Under the pieces are notes generated by a model, which was not told the origin of the DNA, searched no databases, and was given only the letters and a program-made list of their open reading frames with translations. Positions 8,566 through 16,210 of a stretch of 64,000 bases of DNA are shown one piece after another (position 1 is the first letter of the stretch; every line of letters starts with the position of its first letter). This DNA is from Streptomyces sp. CB02923 (GTDB lineage Bacteria; Actinomycetota; Actinomycetes; Streptomycetales; Streptomycetaceae): the NCBI RefSeq assembly GCF_001905005.1, contig NZ_LWKZ01000026.1, positions 509,852-573,851 of the forward strand. Direction: 5' to 3'. Position numbers and translations under genes: made by a program.

Positions 8566-10044
8566 ATGAACGAGGCACCATCGCAGAACCACGGGCCGCA
8601 CGAGAACGACGGCCACGAGGAGGGGCCCGGACGGGAGGGAACCCGGCCCAGCAGGCGCTCCGTTCTGTGGACCGCCGGAGCGGCGGGGGCCGGACTCGGG
8701 ATCGGCGGGCTGGGCGCGGGCAGCGCCGCCGCGGCCGACGCCGGACCGGGAGCGGCGGCTGCCGCCGCCGGGGAGGCGGCAGCGGCCCCGAAGGGCCGTC
8801 ACAAGACCATGATCGGCGTACCGTTCGAAAGACGGCGCACGGTACGCATCGGCATCATCGGCCTGGGCAACCGCGGCATGGGCATGCTGCCCCTCTACCT
8901 CGCCATCCCGGGCGTCCGGGTGGTGGCGGTCTGCGACCCGGTCAAGGACAAGGCGGCGAAGGCGGTCCAGCTGGTCACCGCGGCCGGACAGCCCGCACCG
9001 GCCGTCTACACCAAGGGCGACCACGACTTCGAGAACCTGTGCGAGCGCGGCGACCTCGACTTCGTGTACATCGCCACCCCGTGGGACTGGCACTTCGAGA
9101 TGGCCAAGGCCACGCTGCTGGGCGGCAAGCACGCCGGCGTCGAATGCCCGGTCTCCATGCGGATGGACCAGCTCTGGGAACTGGTCGACCTGTCCGAACG
9201 CACCCGTCGCCACTGTATGCAGGTGGAGAACTGCTGCTACGGCCGCAACGAGATGCGCGTCCTGCGGATGGCGCACGCGGGCCGCTTCGGCCAGCTGCTG
9301 CACGCGGCGGGCGCGTACAACCACGACCTGCGCCAGCTGATGTTCGATCCGACGTACTACGAGGGCCCGTGGCGGCGGCTGTGGCACACCCGGCTGCGCG
9401 GCGACCTCTACCCGACCCACGGGTTCGGCCCGATAGCCAACTACATGGACATCAACCGCGGCGACCGGGTGGTACGGATCTCCAGCTTCGGCACGCCCGC
9501 GCTGGGACTCGCCGAGTACCGCGAGGAGCACATGCCGCCGGGCGACCCGAGCTGGAAGGAGTCGTACATCGAGAGCGACCGCACCTTCAGCCTCGTCCAG
9601 ACCGCCAAGGGCAGGGTGCTGCGGCTGGAGCACGACGTGTCCACACCGCACCCGTACAGCCGCATCAACAGCCTCGGCGGCACCAAGGGCGTCTTCGAGG
9701 ACTACCCCGAGCGGATCTACATCGAACCCGACCAGAGCAACGACGAGTGGGGGGACTTCAGCAAGTACGCGGAGTGGGACCACTGGCTGTGGAAGGAGCA
9801 CTCCAACCCGCCCGGCGGCCACGGCGGCATGGACTACATCATGCTGTTCCGGCTCATGCAGTGCTTCCAGCTGGGACTCGTACCGGACTTTGACGTCTAC
9901 GACGCGGCGACCTGGAGCGCGCCGGTGCCGCTGAGCCACGCCTCGATCAAGGCCAAGGGCGAGCCCCAGGACATCCCGGACTTCACCCGTGGGCTGTGGC
10001 GCAAGCCGCGGCAGGGTGTGGACTCCCCGAAGCCGACGGAGTGA
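8566..10044 (+). CDS. GH109 glycosidase-like Gfo/Idh/MocA oxidoreductase, Tat-exported
   Basis: A 492-aa protein. The N terminus carries a Tat signal (SRRSVL followed by a hydrophobic Ala/Gly stretch). A Rossmann NAD-binding motif ([12 protein letters not shown]) follows, with AVCDPV after strand two, ATPWDWH, and then a block typical of GH109 alpha-N-acetylgalactosaminidases: [43 protein letters not shown]109 enzymes hydrolyse alpha-GalNAc using bound NAD in an oxidation-elimination mechanism. The Tat signal fits export of the folded, NAD-loaded protein. The ATG at 8566 follows GGAGG. It is divergent from the amylase and ends in a shared terminator with the downstream gene. The family call is strong; the natural substrate is not shown. 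Confidence 0.85.
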   Translation: MNEAPSQNHGPHENDGHEEGPGREGTRPSRRSVLWTAGAAGAGLGIGGLGAGSAAAADAGPGAAAAAAGEAAAAPKGRHKTMIGVPFERRRTVRIGIIGLGNRGMGMLPLYLAIPGVRVVAVCDPVKDKAAKAVQLVTAAGQPAPAVYTKGDHDFENLCERGDLDFVYIATPWDWHFEMAKATLLGGKHAGVECPVSMRMDQLWELVDLSERTRRHCMQVENCCYGRNEMRVLRMAHAGRFGQLLHAAGAYNHDLRQLMFDPTYYEGPWRRLWHTRLRGDLYPTHGFGPIANYMDINRGDRVVRISSFGTPALGLAEYREEHMPPGDPSWKESYIESDRTFSLVQTAKGRVLRLEHDVSTPHPYSRINSLGGTKGVFEDYPERIYIEPDQSNDEWGDFSKYAEWDHWLWKEHSNPPGGHGGMDYIMLFRLMQCFQLGLVPDFDVYDAATWSAPVPLSHASIKAKGEPQDIPDFTRGLWRKPRQGVDSPKPTE

Positions 10045-10050
10045 CGCGGA

Positions 10051-10086
10051 CGGGGCCGGACGGGCCTGACGCCCCGTCCGGCCCCG
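10051..10086. terminator. Bidirectional terminator
   Basis: A 14-bp perfect inverted repeat (10051-10064 and 10073-10086) around an eight-base loop sits between the convergent GH109 and L,D-transpeptidase genes. It is GC-only and has no U tract. Confidence 0.8.
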
Positions 10087-10102
10087 GCACCGTGCGGGCC
10101 GT

Positions 10103-10837
10103 TCAGTCCGTGAGGTGCGCGGTGTCCCCCATGACCACGACGGGGTGCTGTCGCGGGTCGAGGGTGCGCAGCAACGAGACCATCCCCGCCTTCGAGATGC
10201 TCACACAGCCGGACGTGCCGTTGCCGTGGTCCAGGTGGAGCCAGATACCGCCGCCCTTCTTCTGGCCCTGCGGCCGGGTCGGGTCCAGGGGCGTGGTGCC
10301 CTTGACGCGGTTGTAGTCGACGGCGATGACGTGGTCGAAGTCGTGCCAGGTCCGCTTCCCCCAGTACGTCGGCGGGGTGAAGGCCGACGAGTGGGTGTAC
10401 GGCAGCTTCGCGCCCGGGTCGGGCAGCACACCGCCCGCGTCGGAGAGGCTGAAGACGCCGACCGGGCTGCGCATGTCGTCCTCGTGATGGTCGGTGGTCC
10501 AGCCCTTCCTCCCGTTGTGCGCGGGCCAGGCCACGGTCCGCTCCCACCCCTTGGCCGTCTTCGTGTACAGGGCCAGCGTGGCGTCCGCCGAGTCGGCGCC
10601 CTTGCCGTACACGGCCACGACCTGCCGCGTGTCCCCGGGAATGCGCGAGCGCAGCTTCGCGCCCACGCCCGGGATGTTCTCCGTGTATCTGGAAGCCTCC
10701 GCGGTACGGCCGCCGCTGCCCTTGCCGTTGTCCTTCGCCGATCCGCCGCTCGCGCCGCAGCCCGCCAGCAGGATCAGTCCCGCCGTGGCCGCCGCCGCCC
10801 TTCGCACCATGCAGCACGCAGTTCGCATGGCTCCCAT
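10103..10837 (-). CDS. L,D-transpeptidase-family (YkuD) lipoprotein
   Basis: A 244-aa protein with a lipoprotein signal (LILLAGC, Cys27). A mature domain ends in the YkuD-type active-site block: HNGRKGW, SPVGVFSL, then GIWLHLDHGNGTSGCVSIS, with the catalytic Cys in GTSGC and a preceding His. Such proteins form 3-3 cross-links in peptidoglycan or anchor proteins to it, on the outer face of the membrane; some stand-alone versions have other acyl-transfer roles. I chose the ATG at 10837, with 10828 as an alternative three codons on. There is no good ribosome binding site, so the start is uncertain by a few residues. Confidence 0.78.
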   Translation of the reverse strand: MGAMRTACCMVRRAAAATAGLILLAGCGASGGSAKDNGKGSGGRTAEASRYTENIPGVGAKLRSRIPGDTRQVVAVYGKGADSADATLALYTKTAKGWERTVAWPAHNGRKGWTTDHHEDDMRSPVGVFSLSDAGGVLPDPGAKLPYTHSSAFTPPTYWGKRTWHDFDHVIAVDYNRVKGTTPLDPTRPQGQKKGGGIWLHLDHGNGTSGCVSISKAGMVSLLRTLDPRQHPVVVMGDTAHLTD

Positions 10838-11111
10838 GGTCGCACCCGTACAGCTCGTACGGACGGTACGGCACCGGCCCATTGTGTGCGCCCCGCGCGG
10901 AAAACCGGTTGAAGCGGGCCACCCTGACGCGCCAGTCTTCCATGGCTCCCCCGAAGCCGTGCCCTTATCTCCTGCCCGCGCGCTCGTACGGCGCCCGGCA
11001 CCGTCCCACCACGGCTCGGTCCGGTCACCGGACCCACCGGCCACCGGACATCCGGCCTGCCGGCCGCCCTCGGCCCCGAACCGTCGCCATCCGACCCGAC
11101 CTTTGGACATC

Positions 11112-12947
11112 ATGCACATTCGCGATCTACCCCATGCCGACCCAGGGGTCCCGGACGTCCGCTCCGGTGGCCGCTTGCTCCTGTGGCTCTACCGGCAGCA
11201 GCTGGGCGGGCAGACCAAAGCACTGTGCTGGGGGCTGGTGCACACCGGTGGCGTGGCGTCCTTCCCCGTCCCGGTCGGGCTCGCGGTGCAGGCCGTCGTG
11301 GACCGTTCCGGCTCCCGGCTGCTGCTCGCGGGCGGGTTGTTGCTGCTGCTCGGCGTGCTGGTCGCGGTCGGCGACGTGATGCTGCACCGCGCCGCGATCA
11401 CCAACTGGATCACGTCGGTGGCGCGCCTCCAGCAGTTGCTGGCGCGCAAGACCACGGAGTTGGGGTCCGCCATGACCCGACGGGTGGCCGCCGGTGAGGT
11501 CGTCGCCGTGAGCACCGGCGACCTGGAGAAGATCGGCTGGTTCGTCGAGGCGATCTCCCGGTTCGGGGCCGCGGCGCTGACCTCCGTCGGCGTCTGTGTG
11601 GCCCTGGTGGTCTACCAGCCCGCGCTGGGCGTGGTGGTCGCCGTCGGCGTGCCCGTACTGGCCCTGGCCGTACTGCCGCTGCTGCCGCCCGCGACCCGCC
11701 GCGCCGACGAACAGCGCGAGAAGGCGGGCCGGGCGACCGAACTGGCCTCCGACACCGTCGCGGGGCTGCGCGTCCTGCGCGGCATCGGCGGCGAGGAGCT
11801 CTTCCTCGGCCGGTACCGGCGCGCGTCCCAGGACGTCCGCCGCGCCGCCGTGCGCAGCGCCCGGATGTGGTCCATGATCTCGGCTTTCCAGGTCGTCCTG
11901 CCGGGGCTGCTGCTGATCGCGGTGGTCTGGTTCGGGACCGGGCTCGCGCTCGACGGCCGGATCGGGGTCGGCGAACTGGTCACCGTCTACAGCGCGGTGA
12001 CGTTTCTGCTGTACCCCTTGAGGCACTTCGAGGAAATCGCCATGGCCTATTCCTTCTCCAAGCCGTCGGCCAAACGCGCCGCCCGCGTGCTGGCGCTGAG
12101 CCGTCCCGCCGACGGGCGGATCGCCGGTCCCGGAACGCTCCGCGGCGATCTGTACGACCCGGTCAGCGGACTGTGCGCACCGAGCGGGCAGCTGACCGCC
12201 GTGGTGTGCGGCGACCCCGACGCGGCCGGGCGGCTCGCCGACCGGCTCGGCGGCCACCCCGCCGACGCGCCGGAAGGCACCCCGTCGGTCCTGCTGGGCG
12301 GCACCGCGCTGGACGACGTCCCGCGCGAAGCGGCCCGTACCGCCGTACTCGTCCAGGACAAGGACCCCATCCTGCTCTCCGGGACGCTCGGCGAACTCCT
12401 GGACATCCCGTCGTCCGGATCGGTACGGGCCGGGGACGCGCTGACGGCGGCGCAGTGCGGCGACGTGCTGACCGCGCTGGCGCAGGGGTCGGCCGACGAC
12501 TCCGGCGACCCGATGCACACCCACATCACCGAGCGCGGCCGGTCCCTGTCGGGCGGGCAGCGGCAGCGCCTGGCGCTGGCCAGGTCGCTGGTCACGGACC
12601 CCGAGGTGCTGGTCCTGGACGAGCCGACCAGCGCCGTCGACTCGCACACCGAGGCCCGGATCGCGGACGGGCTGCGCGCCCTGCGCGCGGGCCGCACGAC
12701 CGTGGTGCTGACCTCCAGTCCGCTGCTCCTGGACCGCGCCGAACAGGTGGTCTTCCTCGGCGCGGAGGGAGTCGCGGGCATCGGTACCCACCGCGAACTC
12801 CTGCGCACCGACGTCGCCTATCGCGCCGTGGTCACCCGCGAAACCGAAGAGGAACCCGAACCGGCGGCCGCGTCCGTGGCCGGCCCGTCCGTGGCCGGGC
12901 TGCGTCTCGCCCGTACCGGCACCGACCAGATCGAGGAGAGCGCATGA
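11112..12947 (+). CDS. ABC exporter subunit 1, with degenerate Walker A and H-loop
   Basis: A 611-aa half-transporter: six-helix membrane domain (about 40-320), then an ATPase domain. The ATPase is unusual. The Walker A position reads GDPDAAGR (367-374), lacking the catalytic Lys and the glycine loop, and the H-loop His is replaced (TSSP, around 534-537). The signature LSGGQ (479-483) and Walker B with Glu504 are intact. It therefore cannot hydrolyse ATP by itself, but it can supply a canonical signature motif to its partner. The start ATG at 11112 has only a weak ribosome binding site. It overlaps the partner gene by four bases (ATGA at 12944), so the two are translationally coupled and should form a heterodimer. 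The substrate is unknown. Confidence 0.87.
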   Translation: MHIRDLPHADPGVPDVRSGGRLLLWLYRQQLGGQTKALCWGLVHTGGVASFPVPVGLAVQAVVDRSGSRLLLAGGLLLLLGVLVAVGDVMLHRAAITNWITSVARLQQLLARKTTELGSAMTRRVAAGEVVAVSTGDLEKIGWFVEAISRFGAAALTSVGVCVALVVYQPALGVVVAVGVPVLALAVLPLLPPATRRADEQREKAGRATELASDTVAGLRVLRGIGGEELFLGRYRRASQDVRRAAVRSARMWSMISAFQVVLPGLLLIAVVWFGTGLALDGRIGVGELVTVYSAVTFLLYPLRHFEEIAMAYSFSKPSAKRAARVLALSRPADGRIAGPGTLRGDLYDPVSGLCAPSGQLTAVVCGDPDAAGRLADRLGGHPADAPEGTPSVLLGGTALDDVPREAARTAVLVQDKDPILLSGTLGELLDIPSSGSVRAGDALTAAQCGDVLTALAQGSADDSGDPMHTHITERGRSLSGGQRQRLALARSLVTDPEVLVLDEPTSAVDSHTEARIADGLRALRAGRTTVVLTSSPLLLDRAEQVVFLGAEGVAGIGTHRELLRTDVAYRAVVTRETEEEPEPAAASVAGPSVAGLRLARTGTDQIEESA

Positions 12948-14725
12948 TCGGCCTGGCGCCACCGGAGCACGATCCGGACGCCCCGCGGACGGCCACGACC
13001 CTGCCGGTCGGCTCGCCCGCGACCGTACGCGCCTACGTGGGCGGGCTGGTCCGCCGGCACCGGCGGGCCTTCGTCCTGCTGGTGACCGTGAACGCCGTCG
13101 CGGTGATCGCCTCCATGGCCGGGCCGTTCCTGCTCGGCGGTGTGGTGGAGGACCTGGGCAACGGGGTCCGCGACCTGCACCTGGAGCGCACGATCGGGCT
13201 GTTCGTCCTCGCCCTGGCGATCCAGACGGTGTTCGTACGGATGGTGCGGCTGCGCGGCGCGATGCTCGGCGAGCAGATGCTGGCGGACCTGCGCGAGGAC
13301 TTCCTCGTACGGTCCGTGGCCCTGCCGCCGGGTGTGCTGGAACGGGCCGGGACCGGCGACCTGCTGTCCCGCATCACGACGGACATCGACCGGCTGTCCA
13401 ACGCCATGCGCGAGGCCGTACCGCAGCTGTCGATCGGCGTGGTCTGGATCGCGCTGCTGCTCGGCGGCATGACCGTCACCGCTCCCCCGCTGGCCCTGTC
13501 CGTCCTCGTCGGCCTGCCCGTACTGATCATCGGCTGCCGCTGGTACTTCAAACGGGCGCCGCACGCCTACCGCTCCGAGGCCGCCGGGTACGCCGCGGTC
13601 TCGGCGGCGCTGACCGAGTCGGTGGACGCGGGCCGGACCATCGAGGCGCACCGGCTCGGCGAACGCCGCATCGGGCTGTCGGAACGCCGGATCCGCGAAT
13701 GGACTCAGTGGGAACGCTTCACGCTCTACCTCCGCTCGGTGCTCTTCCCGGTCGTCAACGTGACGCACGTACTGATCCTGGGCGCGGTACTGCTGCTCGG
13801 CGGCCTGTTCGTGCTGCGCGGCTGGATCACGCCCGGCCAGCTGACGACGGGGGCCCTGCTCGCGCAGATGATGAGCGAGCCCGTGTCGATGATTCTCAGG
13901 TGGTACGACGAACTCCAGGTGGCCCAGGTCTCCATCGCGCGGCTGGTGGGCGTACGGGAGATCGAACCGGACGCCGCCGACGAGCGGGCGGAGCCTGCGG
14001 GACGGGACGTACGGGCGGACGACGTGCGGTTCGGCTACAGCGCCGGGGTCGACGTGCTGCACGAGGTCACACTGCGGGTACGCCCGGGGACGCGGATGGC
14101 GCTGGTCGGACCGTCCGGAGCGGGCAAGTCGACACTCGGCCGGCTGCTCGCCGGGATCTACGCCCCGCGCACCGGCGAGGTCACGCTCGGCGGCACCGAG
14201 CTGTCCCGGATGCCGGCGGAACGGGTGCGCGAGCATGTGGCGCTGGTCAACCAGGAGCACCACGTCTTCGTGGGCTCGCTGCGCGACAACCTGCTGCTGG
14301 CCCGTACGGACGCCGGGGACGCCGAACTGTGGACCGCGCTCGGCGCGGTGGACGCGGACGACTGGGCGAGGGCCCTGGAGGCGGGCCTGGACACCGAGGT
14401 CGGCTCGGGCGGCCACACCCTCACCCCGGCGCAGGCCCAGCAGATCGCGCTGGCCCGCCTCGTGCTGGCCGACCCGCACACGCTCGTCCTCGACGAGGCG
14501 ACCTCGCTGCTGGACCCCCGCGCGGCCCGGCACCTGGAACGCTCGCTGGGCCGGGTGCTGGACGGCCGTACGGTCGTGGCGATTGCGCACCGGCTGCACA
14601 CCGCGCACGACGCGGACGTGATCGCCGTGGTCGAGGCGGGCCGCATCAGCGAGCTCGGCAGCCACCACGAACTGGTCGCCGCGGACGGCGCGTACGCGGC
14701 GCTGTGGCGGTCGTGGCACGGATAG
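12944..14725 (+). CDS. ABC exporter subunit 2, with degenerate signature motif
   Basis: A 593-aa half-transporter coupled to the gene before it (ATGA overlap, GAGGAG upstream). The ATPase domain has a normal Walker A GPSGAGKST (389-397), Walker B with Glu518 and an IAHRL H-loop, but the signature is LTPAQ (493-497) instead of LSGGQ. With subunit 1 this gives one fully canonical ATP site (Walker A, B and H-loop of subunit 2 with LSGGQ of subunit 1) and one site degenerate on both faces. Heterodimeric exporters with one degenerate site are known (TM287/288, BmrCD, TAP); loss of the Walker A Lys as well is more extreme. The exported compound cannot be read from sequence. Confidence 0.87.
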   Translation: MIGLAPPEHDPDAPRTATTLPVGSPATVRAYVGGLVRRHRRAFVLLVTVNAVAVIASMAGPFLLGGVVEDLGNGVRDLHLERTIGLFVLALAIQTVFVRMVRLRGAMLGEQMLADLREDFLVRSVALPPGVLERAGTGDLLSRITTDIDRLSNAMREAVPQLSIGVVWIALLLGGMTVTAPPLALSVLVGLPVLIIGCRWYFKRAPHAYRSEAAGYAAVSAALTESVDAGRTIEAHRLGERRIGLSERRIREWTQWERFTLYLRSVLFPVVNVTHVLILGAVLLLGGLFVLRGWITPGQLTTGALLAQMMSEPVSMILRWYDELQVAQVSIARLVGVREIEPDAADERAEPAGRDVRADDVRFGYSAGVDVLHEVTLRVRPGTRMALVGPSGAGKSTLGRLLAGIYAPRTGEVTLGGTELSRMPAERVREHVALVNQEHHVFVGSLRDNLLLARTDAGDAELWTALGAVDADDWARALEAGLDTEVGSGGHTLTPAQAQQIALARLVLADPHTLVLDEATSLLDPRAARHLERSLGRVLDGRTVVAIAHRLHTAHDADVIAVVEAGRISELGSHHELVAADGAYAALWRSWHG

Positions 14726-14883
14726 GGGGCTCGGGCCTCCGGGGCCGGGCTCCGGGGCTCGGCTCCGAGGCTCGGATCCGGGGCCGGGCTCCAGGGCCTG
14801 GCTCCGGGGGACGGCTCCGGACGGCGAGGCCGGTGGGAGCCGGGGCGCCGGTGACGCTGCGGGCCGGGTCGACGGTGATCTCG
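14726..14883. repeat. Degenerate GGGCTCC-type low-complexity repeat
   Basis: Immediately after the exporter stop, roughly 95 bases consist of imperfect short repeats of the type GGGCTCCGGGG and GGCTCGG (about 14726-14820). The sequence is strongly G-rich on the plus strand and looks non-coding. The rest, to 14883, shows no feature I can name. Confidence 0.5.
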
Positions 14884-14937
14884 CCGGGGCATTCGGCACC
14901 TCTCCCGGCTGCACGGGAGAGGTGCCGAATGCCCCGG
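14884..14937. terminator. Perfect 24-bp hairpin downstream of ABC exporter
   Basis: Arms 14884-14907 and 14914-14937 are perfectly complementary over 24 bp with a six-base loop (GCTGCA). The position, about 160 bp after the exporter stop and pointing away from any start, fits a transcription terminator. The arm is unusually long, and the right arm is also the first part of a tandem repeat, so another role is possible. Confidence 0.65.
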
Positions 14938-15018
14938 TGAAGACCGGCACGGGAGCAGTGCCGAATGCCTCAGTGCAGACCGGCACGGGAGCGGTGACGA
15001 ATGTCCCGGTGAAGACCG
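14911..15018. repeat. Three tandem 36-bp direct repeats
   Basis: Units at 14911-14946, 14947-14982 and 14983-15018 share GCACGGGAG at the start, CCGAATG in the middle and AGACCG at the end, with a few substitutions each. Unit 1 overlaps the right arm of the adjoining 24-bp hairpin. The period is a multiple of three (12 codons), but no supported gene covers it. There are no unique spacers, so it is not a CRISPR array. Confidence 0.8.
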
Positions 15019-15029
15019 GTGTCGGAGGG

Positions 15030-15262
15030 AGTCGGCTTCACCTCGAAGACGACCGCGCCGTCCGTGTCGGCCCCGCCCTCGGCCAGGTCGGGGAGACCGC
15101 ACCCCGGGGCACGGGCAACGCCACGCAGGTGTGGTCCCGGCCCGTGACCCGGGCCGGGGCCACCGCCCGCAGGGCGTGGCGGTCCCTGCCCCAGCCGACC
15201 GGTGGGCAGGACGTCGGGGATCTTCGAGGCTCCCGGGAACCCGTTACCGCCCGCACTGCCCG
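15030..15262 (-). pseudogene. Possible frame-disrupted coding remnant
   Basis: On the minus strand this stretch shows the near-total G/C third positions of real genes here, but in different frames along its length. One segment reads NGFPGASKIPDVLPTGRL. The next, in another frame, reads RHALRAVAPARVTGRDHTC. The last, back in the first frame, reads LPDLAEGGADTDGAVVFEV. This suggests a small gene fragment with two frameshifts, or simply chance in GC-rich DNA. I recognise no family and see no start codon with a ribosome binding site. It begins just past the end of the membrane hydrolase gene. Confidence 0.3.
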
Positions 15263-15273
15263 TCGGGGGTGGC

Positions 15274-16065
15274 TCAGAGGTAGCCCAGGGCCCCCAGGCC
15301 CCCGATACCGCCCAGCAGCATGAACACGGGCATCAGCACCTTCAGCTCCACCCAGCTCCCGGCACGGAACCGCATGGGCTTCGGCGGGCCGATCGGGTAC
15401 CAGCGCTTGCGGCCGATCGGTATGGGCCACAGGATCGGGCAGCCCGAGACGGTCAGCGCGTCGCCGATGTCGTGGACCAGAGCGCCCAGCACGATCGGCA
15501 GGCCCAGCCACAGGTATTCCTGCCCGGGGTCGGTGAACAGCCAGCCCGCCCCGTTGCCCGGCTGGTCCAGGACCCCGGCGAGGATCCAGGCCGTCGCGGC
15601 GCCCAGCAGCCACACCAGGACGTCGCTGGAGACCCGGGCAGCCCGCCACAGCAGTCCTTCGATCGCCAGCACCATGTGGACGAAGAGGATGCCGAGCACC
15701 GCCCAGCGGCCGCCCGTGACCGCCAGGAGCGACATTCCGCCGCCGACCAGGACCGCCCACACCCACGTATGAGTGAGGGTGCGGTGTCCGCCGTTCCGGT
15801 TCGAGTCGCCGCGCATCTTCGTGGCCTTGTAGACGGCGTGCGAGATGTTGTCGACAACGCCGCACACCGCCCGCGAGAGCGGCCCGAAGGCGCGCGATAT
15901 CGTGGCCGACTTGTGGTCCAGGTCGGGGGCGAGCGCCGCGCCCGCGCAGATCAGCGCGCCGACGACGAGTACCGGCCAGGGCATCGGATATCCCGCGGCC
16001 GCCGTCGCCGCACCCACCCCCAGCCAGGCCGCGGCGCCGGACAGCGAGTGCGCCGGTCCCATCAT
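15274..16065 (-). CDS. YdjM/DUF457-like membrane-bound metal-dependent hydrolase
   Basis: A 263-aa integral membrane protein. The N-terminal MGPAHSLSGAAAW, then ALAPDLDHKSAT and GGHRTLTHTW, give the His/Asp pattern of the YdjM (DUF457) family, annotated as membrane-bound metal-dependent hydrolases. About six or seven hydrophobic segments follow, and VHDIGDALT carries a further His-Asp pair. The ATG at 16065 (or the adjacent one at 16062) has GGGGA at suitable spacing; upstream in-frame starts lack this. The family's substrate is not established. The gene is divergent from the helicase across 145 bp. Confidence 0.78.
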   Translation of the reverse strand: MMGPAHSLSGAAAWLGVGAATAAAGYPMPWPVLVVGALICAGAALAPDLDHKSATISRAFGPLSRAVCGVVDNISHAVYKATKMRGDSNRNGGHRTLTHTWVWAVLVGGGMSLLAVTGGRWAVLGILFVHMVLAIEGLLWRAARVSSDVLVWLLGAATAWILAGVLDQPGNGAGWLFTDPGQEYLWLGLPIVLGALVHDIGDALTVSGCPILWPIPIGRKRWYPIGPPKPMRFRAGSWVELKVLMPVFMLLGGIGGLGALGYL

Positions 16066-16198
16066 GGTCGTTCCCCATCCCGGATCGATCTGGACACAGA
16101 GCTCGGGTCCCGGTTTCTGACGCCGGGCCGGCGACACAGCGTAGCGTCAGATGATCTAGGTCTGACCCGCCGGTTGTCCGATCCGGACCACGGGAAGG

Positions 16199-16204
16199 CA
16201 GTAT
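16199..16204 (+). promoter_or_regulatory. Candidate -10 of a leaderless helicase message
   Basis: CAGTAT ends six bases before the GTG at 16211, the spacing expected if transcription begins at the start codon. TTGTCC lies 19 bp upstream as a weak -35. AAGG further upstream could instead be a ribosome binding site, so this is tentative. Confidence 0.35.
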
Positions 16205-16210
16205 GGGGGC

